This document shows positions 16,503 to 23,819 of a DNA stretch of 50,381 nt, piece after piece. The stretch is from contig JASBTZ010000002.1 in the NCBI GenBank assembly GCA_030148165.1, positions 1-50,381 on the forward strand. The letters run 5' to 3'. This DNA comes from Bacteroidota bacterium (GTDB lineage: Bacteria > Bacteroidota > Bacteroidia > Flavobacteriales_D > Crocinitomicaceae). The notes beneath the pieces were generated by a model. That model was not told the DNA's origin. It searched no databases and was given only the letters and a program-made list of their open reading frames with translations. How positions within the stretch are numbered: the first letter of the stretch is position 1; each line of letters begins with the position of its first letter. The position numbers and the translations under genes were made by a program.

Positions 16503-17933
16503 ATGAGTAAGAACCATGAGGAAATTTGGGCGTCGTGTCTGAAAGTCATAAAAGACAATGTTACACTGCAAGCGTTTAAAACATGGTTCGAACCGATTAC
16601 ACCCGTAAAGGTTGATGAAGGAGTGCTCACTATTCAAGTACCATCTCATTTCTTCTATGAGTGGTTAGAGGAGAACTACATCACCTTGCTGAAAAAAGTA
16701 GTTAAGAAGGAACTTGGTACTGAAGGTCGCTTGGAGTATAGTATTGTTATGGAAAATAACTCTACAAACTCAACACCTTACACGGTTAAGCTTCCCGCAT
16801 TAAATAAGAAAGCATTAAAGAACGAACCTGTTACAATGCCGCTGAATGTGGGCGAAAAGCAGATTCACAATCCCTTTATTATTCCTGGTCTCAAGAAAGT
16901 GAACGTTGATTCAAATTTGAATCCGGCGTATGCATTTGAAAACTTTGTAGAAGGTGATTGTAATAGATTGGCCCGTGCTTCGGGTTATGCAGTTGCAAAT
17001 AAGCCCGGTGGTACTGCCTTTAATCCACTTTTAATTTACGGTGGTGTTGGTCTTGGAAAGACTCACCTGGCACACGCGATTGGTATTTCAATCAAAAACC
17101 AATTTCCGAACAAAACGGTTTTGTATGTAGGATCAGAAAAATTTGCGCACCAGTTCATAGATGCGATCCGAAATCAAACGACCAACGATTTTATCCATTT
17201 TTATCAAATGATCGATGTATTGATCATTGATGACGTTCAATTTTTCTCAGGAAAAGAAAAGACACAGGATGTATTCTTCCATATTTTCAATCACCTGCAC
17301 CAGAATGGCAAGCAGATTATTCTGACGAGTGATAAACCACCGGTTGAAATGCAAGGGATGGAGCAACGACTCCTTTCTCGTTTCAAATGGGGTCTGTCAG
17401 CAGACTTAAGCGCTCCTGATCTGGAGACGCGTATGGCAATTCTGGAGAAGAAGATGTACGGCAATGGTATAGAACTTCCAAAAGATGTCGTAGAATACCT
17501 CGCTTATTCAATCAATACCAATGTCCGTGAGATGGAAGGAGCACTTAATACCTTGCTTGCACAGGCTTCTTTGAACAAGAAGGCTATCACGTTGGAGCTT
17601 GCAAAGCAAATGGTTGACAAGTTCGTCAAAAACACTGCTCGTGAAGTATCAATCGAGTACATTCAAAAAGTTGTTTGCGACTACTTCGACCTTCCTCTGG
17701 AGATTCTAAAGTCTAAAACAAGAAAGAGAGAAGTGGTGCAGGCCAGACAAATATCCATGTTCTTCTCGAAGAAGATGACAAAATCTTCATTGGCTAATAT
17801 TGGAGCACATTGTGGAGGTAAAGATCACGCGACGGTACTTCACGCTTGTCGTACGGTAATGAATTTATCCGAAACGGATAAACAGTTCAGAGCTTATTTA
17901 GAAGATCTGGAAAAGAAATTGACTATTCAGTAA
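16503..17933 (+). CDS. dnaA: Chromosomal replication initiator DnaA
   Basis: Binds DnaA boxes and opens the origin. The 476-residue protein starts MSKNHEEIWASCL at 16503; an in-frame ATG at 16455 is rejected because it adds 16 residues unlike DnaA. Domain I ends near 90 (EYSIVME), a variable linker follows, then the AAA+ module with Walker A GGVGLGKTHLA (Lys186) and Walker B VLIIDDVQFF. The DNA-binding helix-turn-helix near the C-terminus carries GGKDHATVLHACRTV. The gene ends at a strong terminator, so it is not co-transcribed with dnaN, which is absent here; Bacteroidota often keep dnaA apart from dnaN. No oriC boxes were seen beside it. Confidence 0.96.
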   Translation: MSKNHEEIWASCLKVIKDNVTLQAFKTWFEPITPVKVDEGVLTIQVPSHFFYEWLEENYITLLKKVVKKELGTEGRLEYSIVMENNSTNSTPYTVKLPALNKKALKNEPVTMPLNVGEKQIHNPFIIPGLKKVNVDSNLNPAYAFENFVEGDCNRLARASGYAVANKPGGTAFNPLLIYGGVGLGKTHLAHAIGISIKNQFPNKTVLYVGSEKFAHQFIDAIRNQTTNDFIHFYQMIDVLIIDDVQFFSGKEKTQDVFFHIFNHLHQNGKQIILTSDKPPVEMQGMEQRLLSRFKWGLSADLSAPDLETRMAILEKKMYGNGIELPKDVVEYLAYSINTNVREMEGALNTLLAQASLNKKAITLELAKQMVDKFVKNTAREVSIEYIQKVVCDYFDLPLEILKSKTRKREVVQARQISMFFSKKMTKSSLANIGAHCGGKDHATVLHACRTVMNLSETDKQFRAYLEDLEKKLTIQ

Positions 17934-17940
17934 AGGATTG

Positions 17941-17969
17941 AAGCCATTGATTTTCTCAATGGCTTTTTT
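17941..17969 (+). terminator. Bidirectional terminator after dnaA
   Basis: AAGCCATTGA (17941-17950) pairs with TCAATGGCTT (17956-17965), loop TTTTC, followed by TTTT. Between convergent dnaA and the lipoprotein gene. Confidence 0.85.
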
Positions 17970-17975
17970 ACTGCC

Positions 17976-18491
17976 TTAATAAGGCATGTATTCAAACACC
18001 CCATTCGTTATATGCAGAGTATCGGTAAATCCAGTTCGTGAGAAATCGATATCAAAGTAACCACTCAGAAGTTGGTTGATCGAATCATGGTGACTGATTA
18101 CATGTGAAGCGTTGCTTATATTCGGATAAGGAATTCCATTATACGTGCAGGAAGTTCCAGAGAGCGTAGGAGTATATGCACCGGGTGAAGGATTACTCCC
18201 AAGATTTAGCGTTATGAAAATAGAATCATTACTCATGCTAAGTATGTAATCCGTTCCGTTAAACTGGAGACTTTTATCTGTCACCAGCACGTCACTTCCA
18301 TTCAGTGTGAAATCTAAAAAGCTTGGTGGTATCGAATTGCACGGAGCGCAGCTACCACCACAGTCAACACCTTGTTCTCCGGGATCCAGAAATCCATTGG
18401 TACAAGGATCAACCGGTTCCTCTTTCTTCTTGCACGAAAAAATGGTTAACATTGCAAGAGAGAGGCAGGCTATATAAATCATTCCTTTCAC
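17976..18491 (-). CDS. Lipoprotein with Cys-rich CNG/DCGG motif
   Basis: A 171-residue lipoprotein; the lipobox ends at Cys20 (LTIFSC). Next to it is a Cys-rich segment CTNGFLDPGEQGVDCGG then CAPC (about 31-53), a pattern seen in many Bacteroidota surface proteins and probably disulfide bonded or metal binding. The rest is beta-rich (FLDFTLNGSDVLV, SIFITLNLG, YTPTLSGTSC). No enzyme family is apparent. Its start is only 18 bases from the divergent yigZ start, so its promoter must lie inside yigZ. Function unknown; surface lipoprotein is likely. Confidence 0.78.
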   Translation of the reverse strand: MKGMIYIACLSLAMLTIFSCKKKEEPVDPCTNGFLDPGEQGVDCGGSCAPCNSIPPSFLDFTLNGSDVLVTDKSLQFNGTDYILSMSNDSIFITLNLGSNPSPGAYTPTLSGTSCTYNGIPYPNISNASHVISHHDSINQLLSGYFDIDFSRTGFTDTLHITNGVFEYMPY

Positions 18492-18509
18492 GTCAGAAAG
18501 ATAGCGAAT

Positions 18510-19124
18510 TTGGAAAAAGATATAAAATACCGAACACTTTCGGGAGTAACTGAAGGATTATATAAAGAGAAAGGGTCGAAGTTCATCGCGTATGCTGCAC
18601 CATGTTATTCGGAGGAGGAAGCTAAGCAGTTACTCGAAAAATGGCGAAGGGATCATCATAAAGCCCGTCATCTGTGCTACGCTTATCGATTGGGACATAC
18701 AAAGGAAGTGTATCGTGCGAATGATGACGGTGAACCCAGTAATTCCGCCGGTGCACCCATCTTAGGTCAGATTCAATCTTACGAATTGACAAACGTATTA
18801 ATCGGAGTGGTTCGTTACTTCGGCGGAACCAAACTGGGTGTTGGAGGCTTAATAAACGCTTACAGGTCTGCTGCAAAAGATGCGATCGAGCATGGAAAAA
18901 TTGTTGAGCGCAAAGTTCAACAATGGTTAGAGTTGGAATTTGCGTATAGTGATATGAATGACGTGATGAAATTTCTGAAAGATGAAAATCTGGAACCGAT
19001 TGAGAAGATCTTTGAAGATTCCTGCAAGCTTTTAATTACTGTCCCTATTAATAGAGCAAAGGATATAAGATCACAATTGCTGCAATTGGACACGTTGAAT
19101 CTGAACGACAAAGGCGTTAAATAA
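18510..19124 (+). CDS. yigZ: YigZ / IMPACT family protein (UPF0029)
   Basis: A 204-residue cytoplasmic protein. The N-terminal UPF0029 domain holds the signature HHKARHLCYAYRLG, NDDGEPSNSAGAPIL and VVRYFGGTKLGVGGLINAY. The C-terminal half is the DUF1949 ferredoxin-like domain. The family is linked to translation or proline metabolism, with no firm reaction. The start is TTG at 18510: no ATG or GTG lies in frame between the last upstream stop and the conserved region, and the first ATG is far inside. It shares a terminator with the convergent pckA. Confidence 0.9.
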   Translation: MEKDIKYRTLSGVTEGLYKEKGSKFIAYAAPCYSEEEAKQLLEKWRRDHHKARHLCYAYRLGHTKEVYRANDDGEPSNSAGAPILGQIQSYELTNVLIGVVRYFGGTKLGVGGLINAYRSAAKDAIEHGKIVERKVQQWLELEFAYSDMNDVMKFLKDENLEPIEKIFEDSCKLLITVPINRAKDIRSQLLQLDTLNLNDKGVK

Positions 19125-19126
19125 AA

Positions 19127-19150
19127 AAGCCCTCCCAACAGGGAAGGCTT
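19127..19150 (+). terminator. Terminator between yigZ and pckA
   Basis: AAGCC (19127-19131) pairs with GGCTT (19146-19150), TCCC with GGGA around loop AACA, one mismatch. Flanked by A-run and CTTC; likely bidirectional. Confidence 0.7.
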
Positions 19151-19168
19151 CTTCAAATAGTTTCTGTT

Positions 19169-20788
19169 TTACACCATTACCTTCGGTGCTGCGGACTTAA
19201 TGGCTTCACTTGATTCAGCTTCGTACTGCTCGAAATTTTTCACGAATTTAGCCGCAAGTTTATTCGCTGTGTCATCAAATGCTGCTTTATCTGTCCAGGT
19301 ATCTTTTGGATTAAGAATTTCATCAGGTACTCCTTCACATGAAGTCGGAATAGCCAATTCGAAAATCGGTTGTGTTTGATATTCCACATTATCCAAATCT
19401 CCATTCATAGCAGCTGTGATCATTGCTCTGGTATAAGAAAGCTTCATTCTGCTTCCAACACCATAAGATCCTCCGGACCATCCTGTATTCACTAACCAAA
19501 CATTGACTCCACCATCATTTAGTTTTTCACCCAACAACTCTGCGTATTTAGCAGGGTGGAGTGGAAGGAATGCAGCTCCAAAGCATGCTGAAAATGTGGT
19601 CTGAGGTTCGGTAATTCCCATTTCAGTTCCGGCTACTTTTGCTGTGTAACCTGACATAAAATGATACATAGCTTGCTCAGTAGTCAATTTTGAGATCGGA
19701 GGTAAAACACCGAACGCATCACATGTTAAAAAGAATATATTTTTGGGAGCACCTCCGCGAGAAGGTGTTACGATATTGTCAATATGATGAATAGGATAGG
19801 AAACGCGTGTGTTTTGCGTAATCGTGCAATCGTGATAATCCGGAGTAGACGTTCCTTCGTGAAAACCAATGTTTTCTAGAATCGCACCGTATTTGATCGC
19901 ATGATATATCTGTGGTTCTTTTTCTTCTGAAAGATCAATGGTTTTCGCATAACAACCTCCTTCGAAATTAAAGACGCTATCCTTATCCCAACCATGTTCA
20001 TCATCTCCAATCAATCTTCTATTCGGATCAGATGAAAGGGTAGTCTTTCCGGTTCCAGATAAACCAAAGAATACAGCCGTATCACCATCTTGTCCGATAT
20101 TTGCTGAACAGTGCATCGAAAGAACATTCTTTTCGTGTGGAAGGATGTAATTCAATACTGAAAAAATTCCCTTCTTAATTTCCCCTGTATATCCTGTTCC
20201 GCCAATGATAATCATCTTCTTAGTGAAGTTGATGATGGCAAAATTGTGTTGTCTTGTATGATCTATTTCAGGTACCGCCATGAAGTTTGGCGCACATACG
20301 ATATGCCAATCCGGTGTAAAATTCTCAATCTCCTCGTCGGAAGGTCGAAGGAACATATTGTATGCAAATTGATTCGACCATGGTAACTCGGTAACTACTC
20401 TTAGATTTAATCGATGATTGTCGTCTGCACAGGCATAAGCGTCTCGAACGTAAACATCCCTATCGATCAAATAAGCCTTCATTCTGTTGTACAGTGCATC
20501 AAAATGAGCAGGTTCAAATTTCTTGTTAATATCACCCCACCAGACGCTGTTCTCAGTATTTTCATCGCATACGATGAAGCGGTCTTGCGGTGATCTCCCG
20601 GTAAATTCTCCTGTTTCAATGGCAATAGCTCCCGAATCAGTTAAAACACCCATTCCATTGATGATGGTGTCTTCCATTAATTCAGAAGGACTCATGTTCC
20701 AAAATTGATTACCAAGATTTGTTAGACCGATTGTAGATGCGAGGTCTGAGTTTTGTCCCCTCTTTCCAAATTTATCCATAGTATTCAT
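19169..20788 (-). CDS. pckA: Phosphoenolpyruvate carboxykinase (ATP)
   Basis: Converts oxaloacetate and ATP to phosphoenolpyruvate and CO2, the first step of gluconeogenesis. 539 residues, matching the ATP-type family. The kinase-1a loop GLSGTGKTTLS holds Lys248; the substrate loop GEFTGRSPQDRFIV and DDEHGWD motif are present. It supports growth on acetate or amino acids together with acs and the acyl-CoA dehydrogenase nearby. Its minus-strand promoter lies between it and elbB. Start at 20788 is the first ATG; an alternative MDK start three codons on is possible. Confidence 0.96.
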   Translation of the reverse strand: MNTMDKFGKRGQNSDLASTIGLTNLGNQFWNMSPSELMEDTIINGMGVLTDSGAIAIETGEFTGRSPQDRFIVCDENTENSVWWGDINKKFEPAHFDALYNRMKAYLIDRDVYVRDAYACADDNHRLNLRVVTELPWSNQFAYNMFLRPSDEEIENFTPDWHIVCAPNFMAVPEIDHTRQHNFAIINFTKKMIIIGGTGYTGEIKKGIFSVLNYILPHEKNVLSMHCSANIGQDGDTAVFFGLSGTGKTTLSSDPNRRLIGDDEHGWDKDSVFNFEGGCYAKTIDLSEEKEPQIYHAIKYGAILENIGFHEGTSTPDYHDCTITQNTRVSYPIHHIDNIVTPSRGGAPKNIFFLTCDAFGVLPPISKLTTEQAMYHFMSGYTAKVAGTEMGITEPQTTFSACFGAAFLPLHPAKYAELLGEKLNDGGVNVWLVNTGWSGGSYGVGSRMKLSYTRAMITAAMNGDLDNVEYQTQPIFELAIPTSCEGVPDEILNPKDTWTDKAAFDDTANKLAAKFVKNFEQYEAESSEAIKSAAPKVMV

Positions 20789-20816
20789 TTGAGGCCAATT
20801 AGCCGTATTGTATATG

Positions 20817-20824
20817 CAAAGTTA
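20817..20824 (-). promoter_or_regulatory. TAnnTTTG box before pckA
   Basis: TAACTTTG on the minus strand, 28 bases before the pckA ATG. A TTG lies 12 bases upstream, shorter than the usual spacing, so the call rests mainly on the -7 box. Confidence 0.4.
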
Positions 20825-20908
20825 GAGATAATTAAGCAAGATTCAGTATAAATTGATACAAGTTGCTAACAATAAACCAACGATTATTATCCACAATTAT
20901 TTGATGTT

Positions 20909-21598
20909 TTAGACAAGATCTCTTAGTGCTTCAATGGCAGATCTGACATTCTTTCGAATATCCAGGATGCTCGCGTCCATCATATAACACGGTGCCGTTA
21001 CGATTCGGTTTTCTTTGTCAACAGTGATTTCCCGCACAGATTTCATTTCAGTTTTCATCCCAGTTTGCTCAAGGCCACCGGCAAATCCAGCAATATCATA
21101 CTCAGAAGGTTCCTGATCAGTTCCTATCGTTAACAATGGATGATAATCAGATCCTTCCAGTGCTTTAGCCAGAACAACGGGACTTACGCATAATGCCGCT
21201 ATTGGTTTGCCAATGTTGATCAGATTGATTAGCATCAATTTAACTTCTGGAAGAATTTCGCCGTCAGGACCGTTAAATGCCCAGGTGGTAAAATTCTTGG
21301 CACTTCCGAATCCACCCGGGATTACCAGAGCATCAATATCCGCCGGATCGACCTCCTTGATGTCCTTAATTTTACCTCTAGCGATACGTGCACTTTCTTT
21401 TAGCATGTTGCGCGTTTCGTTCATTTCAACTCCCGAGGTGTGGTCTACCACGTGATGCTGATCGCGATCAATAGAAATACAAACAGCTTCCGCTCCGATC
21501 TCCTCGATCGCCAATAAGGCCATAACTGCCTCGTGTATTTCGGCGCCATCGTATACGCCACACCCTGATAATAAAACTCCAATCTTCATATTATTCAT
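20909..21598 (-). CDS. elbB: Isoprenoid biosynthesis glyoxalase ElbB (DJ-1/PfpI family)
   Basis: A 226- to 229-residue class I glutamine-amidotransferase-like protein. It starts KIGVLLSGCGVYDGAEIHEA and carries the DJ-1 core LVIPGGFGSAKN and the nucleophile region AALCVSPVVLAKALEG. E. coli ElbB shows glyoxalase activity. The first ATG (21598) overlaps the upstream stop by 8 bases; the ATG at 21589 (MKIGVLL) leaves a one-base gap and fits the family start better. It is downstream of a lipoprotein gene and probably co-transcribed with it. Confidence 0.88.
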   Translation of the reverse strand: MNNMKIGVLLSGCGVYDGAEIHEAVMALLAIEEIGAEAVCISIDRDQHHVVDHTSGVEMNETRNMLKESARIARGKIKDIKEVDPADIDALVIPGGFGSAKNFTTWAFNGPDGEILPEVKLMLINLINIGKPIAALCVSPVVLAKALEGSDYHPLLTIGTDQEPSEYDIAGFAGGLEQTGMKTEMKSVREITVDKENRIVTAPCYMMDASILDIRKNVRSAIEALRDLV

Positions 21599-22055
21599 AG
21601 ATATAGTTTAATGGATCTTTGTATCCTGATAACAACAAATTGATCTCGCTACCAGCGGTTTGCTGATATGCCAGTGTTTTTATATCAACTTCAATTCGTT
21701 GGTTTATAATTGCTTTACATGCATCGCCCTTCGCTTTGTGAACCAGTTTGACCGTTCTCTTAGGTGGTAGGGACTTCATTACAACCGTACTTCCTATGAA
21801 CTCGAATTCATGTGTTTCACACCCTCCACCATAAGAAACATCCAGGAACAAGGTATTCCCTTTTATTTCTGCAGCGAGGATTTTAATAGGATCTGATTTT
21901 CCAGATTCACCCAATTCAGCTGTAATTTGAATAGGTTTCTCCGTTTGAATATTTTCTTCAACTGCCTCTTCAACAGTCTCAACTGATTCTCCGGATTCTT
22001 TAGTAGATCCACATGCTGTGAGCAAAAGGACGAACGATAGATAGATTATTCGCAT
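21591..22055 (-). CDS. Small lipoprotein, unknown function
   Basis: A 154-residue lipoprotein; lipobox LLLTAC ends at Cys15. An acidic linker (ESGESVETVEEAVEENIQTE, residues about 20-40) precedes a beta-rich domain that includes LFLDVSYGGGCETHEF and KLVHKAKGDACKA, whose two Cys could form a disulfide. No known family was recognised. It lies directly upstream of elbB and shares its reading boundary; the pairing gives no clear function. Confidence 0.7.
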   Translation of the reverse strand: MRIIYLSFVLLLTACGSTKESGESVETVEEAVEENIQTEKPIQITAELGESGKSDPIKILAAEIKGNTLFLDVSYGGGCETHEFEFIGSTVVMKSLPPKRTVKLVHKAKGDACKAIINQRIEVDIKTLAYQQTAGSEINLLLSGYKDPLNYIYE

Positions 22056-22071
22056 GTTGTTGTTTGTGTAT

Positions 22072-22079
22072 CAAATATA
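22072..22079 (-). promoter_or_regulatory. TAnnTTTG box before the lipoprotein-elbB pair
   Basis: TATATTTG on the minus strand, 16 bases before the lipoprotein ATG. No clear -33 TTG. Confidence 0.4.
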
Positions 22080-22139
22080 ACCAGCAAATCCTGAACCATA
22101 AAACAGAATACAAATAAATTATTGACAAGAATGATTACG

Positions 22140-22147
22140 TACCTTTG
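22140..22147 (+). promoter_or_regulatory. TAnnTTTG box touching the rimO start
   Basis: TACCTTTG ends four bases before the rimO ATG at 22152; TTG at 22122 is 15 bases upstream. If used, the mRNA would be leaderless or nearly so. Confidence 0.45.
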
Positions 22148-22151
22148 CATT

Positions 22152-23465
22152 ATGAAAACCAAAACGCTCAAGAAGAACAAGGTCAACGTAGTTACGCTAG
22201 GTTGCTCAAAAAACATCTTCGATTCTGAGGTGATGATGGCGCAGCTGAAGGCTAATAAATTTGAGGTTGAACACGAGTCAATGGTTGACGATTCCGAAAT
22301 TGTGATTATCAATACATGTGGATTTATTGATAATGCCAAGCAGGAATCCATCGACACGATCATTCGATATGCAGATGCAAAGGCGGAAGGATTGGTGGAG
22401 AAAGTCTATGTGACTGGTTGTCTATCTGAGCGCTATAAAGATGATCTGGAAAAAGAAATTCCGGAGGTTGATGCATTTTTCGGAACACGCGATCTTCCAC
22501 GATTACTTAAAACACTCAAGGCAGACTACAAACACGAGTTGGTGGGTGAGCGACTTTTAACGACACCCTCTCATTTTGCTTATTTCAAGATTGCAGAGGG
22601 ATGCGACAGACCATGTTCATTTTGCGCGATTCCACTGATGAGAGGTAAGCACGTTTCCACTCCAATGGAAGATTTGGTTCAGCAGGCAAAAGGACTGGTC
22701 AGAAACGGTGTTAAAGAGCTTATGCTTATCGCGCAGGATTTGACTTATTACGGACTCGATATCTATAAGAAAAGAGCTTTGGCGGAATTGCTCGAGAAGT
22801 TATCTGAGGTTGAAGGGATAGAATGGATTCGTCTACACTATGCGTATCCAAGTGGTTTTCCGATGGATGTGCTCGACGTAATGAAAGAGAAGAATAATAT
22901 CTGTAACTATCTGGACATTCCACTGCAACATGGTTCCAGCAGGATTCTAAAATCAATGCGTCGTGGAATTGATCGGGAAAAAACAGAAAAATTGATTGAA
23001 GAGATCCGTTCTTCTGTTCCGAGCATTGCTATTCGAACGACATTGATCGTTGGGTATCCAGGAGAAACAGATGAAGATTTTCAGGAGATGTACGACTGGG
23101 TGCAGCGCTCCCGATTTGACCGTCTGGGTGTCTTTACTTATTCGCACGAGGAGAATACACACGCTCATAGTCTGGAGGATGACGTTCCGGAAGAGGTGAA
23201 AAAGGAGAGAGCTGATCGCATAATGGAATTACAGGCCGGCATTAGTTATGAACTCAATCAGGAAAAAATAGGCAATACCTACCGTGTTCTGTTCGATCGG
23301 GTAGAAGGAGAGTACTTCATTGGTAGAACAGAGTTTGACTCTCCGGAGGTAGACAATGAAGTTCTCGTGAAAAAGAATGATACCTACCTACGATTAGGAG
23401 ATTTCGCGAATATCAGAATCACGAGTGCGGATCATTATGATCTATATGGAGAGCTTGTTGATTAG
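22152..23465 (+). CDS. rimO: Ribosomal protein S12 methylthiotransferase
   Basis: Adds a methylthio group to the beta-carbon of an Asp in ribosomal protein S12 using radical SAM chemistry. 437 residues. The N-terminal MTTase domain has Cys18 (LGCSKN), Cys56 (NTCGF) and the VTGCLSER Cys; the radical SAM site is CDRPCSFC; a TRAM domain ends the protein. The in-frame ATG at 22122 adds ten residues unlike RimO and lies before the promoter box, so 22152 is chosen. It diverges from the lipoprotein-elbB pair and converges on the HPt gene with 25 bases between stops and no hairpin terminator. Confidence 0.95.
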   Translation: MKTKTLKKNKVNVVTLGCSKNIFDSEVMMAQLKANKFEVEHESMVDDSEIVIINTCGFIDNAKQESIDTIIRYADAKAEGLVEKVYVTGCLSERYKDDLEKEIPEVDAFFGTRDLPRLLKTLKADYKHELVGERLLTTPSHFAYFKIAEGCDRPCSFCAIPLMRGKHVSTPMEDLVQQAKGLVRNGVKELMLIAQDLTYYGLDIYKKRALAELLEKLSEVEGIEWIRLHYAYPSGFPMDVLDVMKEKNNICNYLDIPLQHGSSRILKSMRRGIDREKTEKLIEEIRSSVPSIAIRTTLIVGYPGETDEDFQEMYDWVQRSRFDRLGVFTYSHEENTHAHSLEDDVPEEVKKERADRIMELQAGISYELNQEKIGNTYRVLFDRVEGEYFIGRTEFDSPEVDNEVLVKKNDTYLRLGDFANIRITSADHYDLYGELVD

Positions 23466-23490
23466 ACAGCTTACCTCACATTTATCCCTT

Positions 23491-23817
23491 TTAAGTCGAT
23501 TTTAGCTCTTTGATCGTTTCATTCAACTGCGTGCTATAACGATCGACCAGTTCAGGAATTTGATCCAGATTCTTCTCATTTTTAGCATAATCTTCGATAG
23601 TCTCCAGGTTCTTACTGAGTTCATGGAGTTCGAAAATTCTCGTAGAAGAAAGTGTCTTGTGTGCATATCCTCCTACTACTGACCAGTTTTCTTCTATTAA
23701 CGCGTTCTTCATTAAGTTGCACGAAATCTGACTGTCTTTTACGAACGTGTCTATTAGCTGAGACAAGAAGTTATCGTCACAGCCAAGTTGTTCTTTGATT
23801 TTATTCTTGTTCATCAT
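23491..23817 (-). CDS. HPt (histidine phosphotransfer) protein
   Basis: A 108-residue, all-helical protein matching the HPt fold. Phosphorylatable His53 lies in GYAHKTLSSTR, followed by the usual hydrophobic helix (LHELSKNLETIEDY). It takes phosphate from a receiver and passes it on. It starts 2 bases after the stop of the hybrid kinase, so the two are translated as a unit, the last step of the phosphorelay in this operon. A short in-frame doublet of Met codons at the start leaves the first residue uncertain. Confidence 0.9.
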   Translation of the reverse strand: MMNKNKIKEQLGCDDNFLSQLIDTFVKDSQISCNLMKNALIEENWSVVGGYAHKTLSSTRIFELHELSKNLETIEDYAKNEKNLDQIPELVDRYSTQLNETIKELKST

Positions 23818-23819
23818 AA

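Noticed and set aside
20887-20895. Perfect DnaA box TTATCCACA between pckA and elbB
   Set aside because: A single copy; one or two matches are expected by chance on both strands of a window this size, and there is no cluster.
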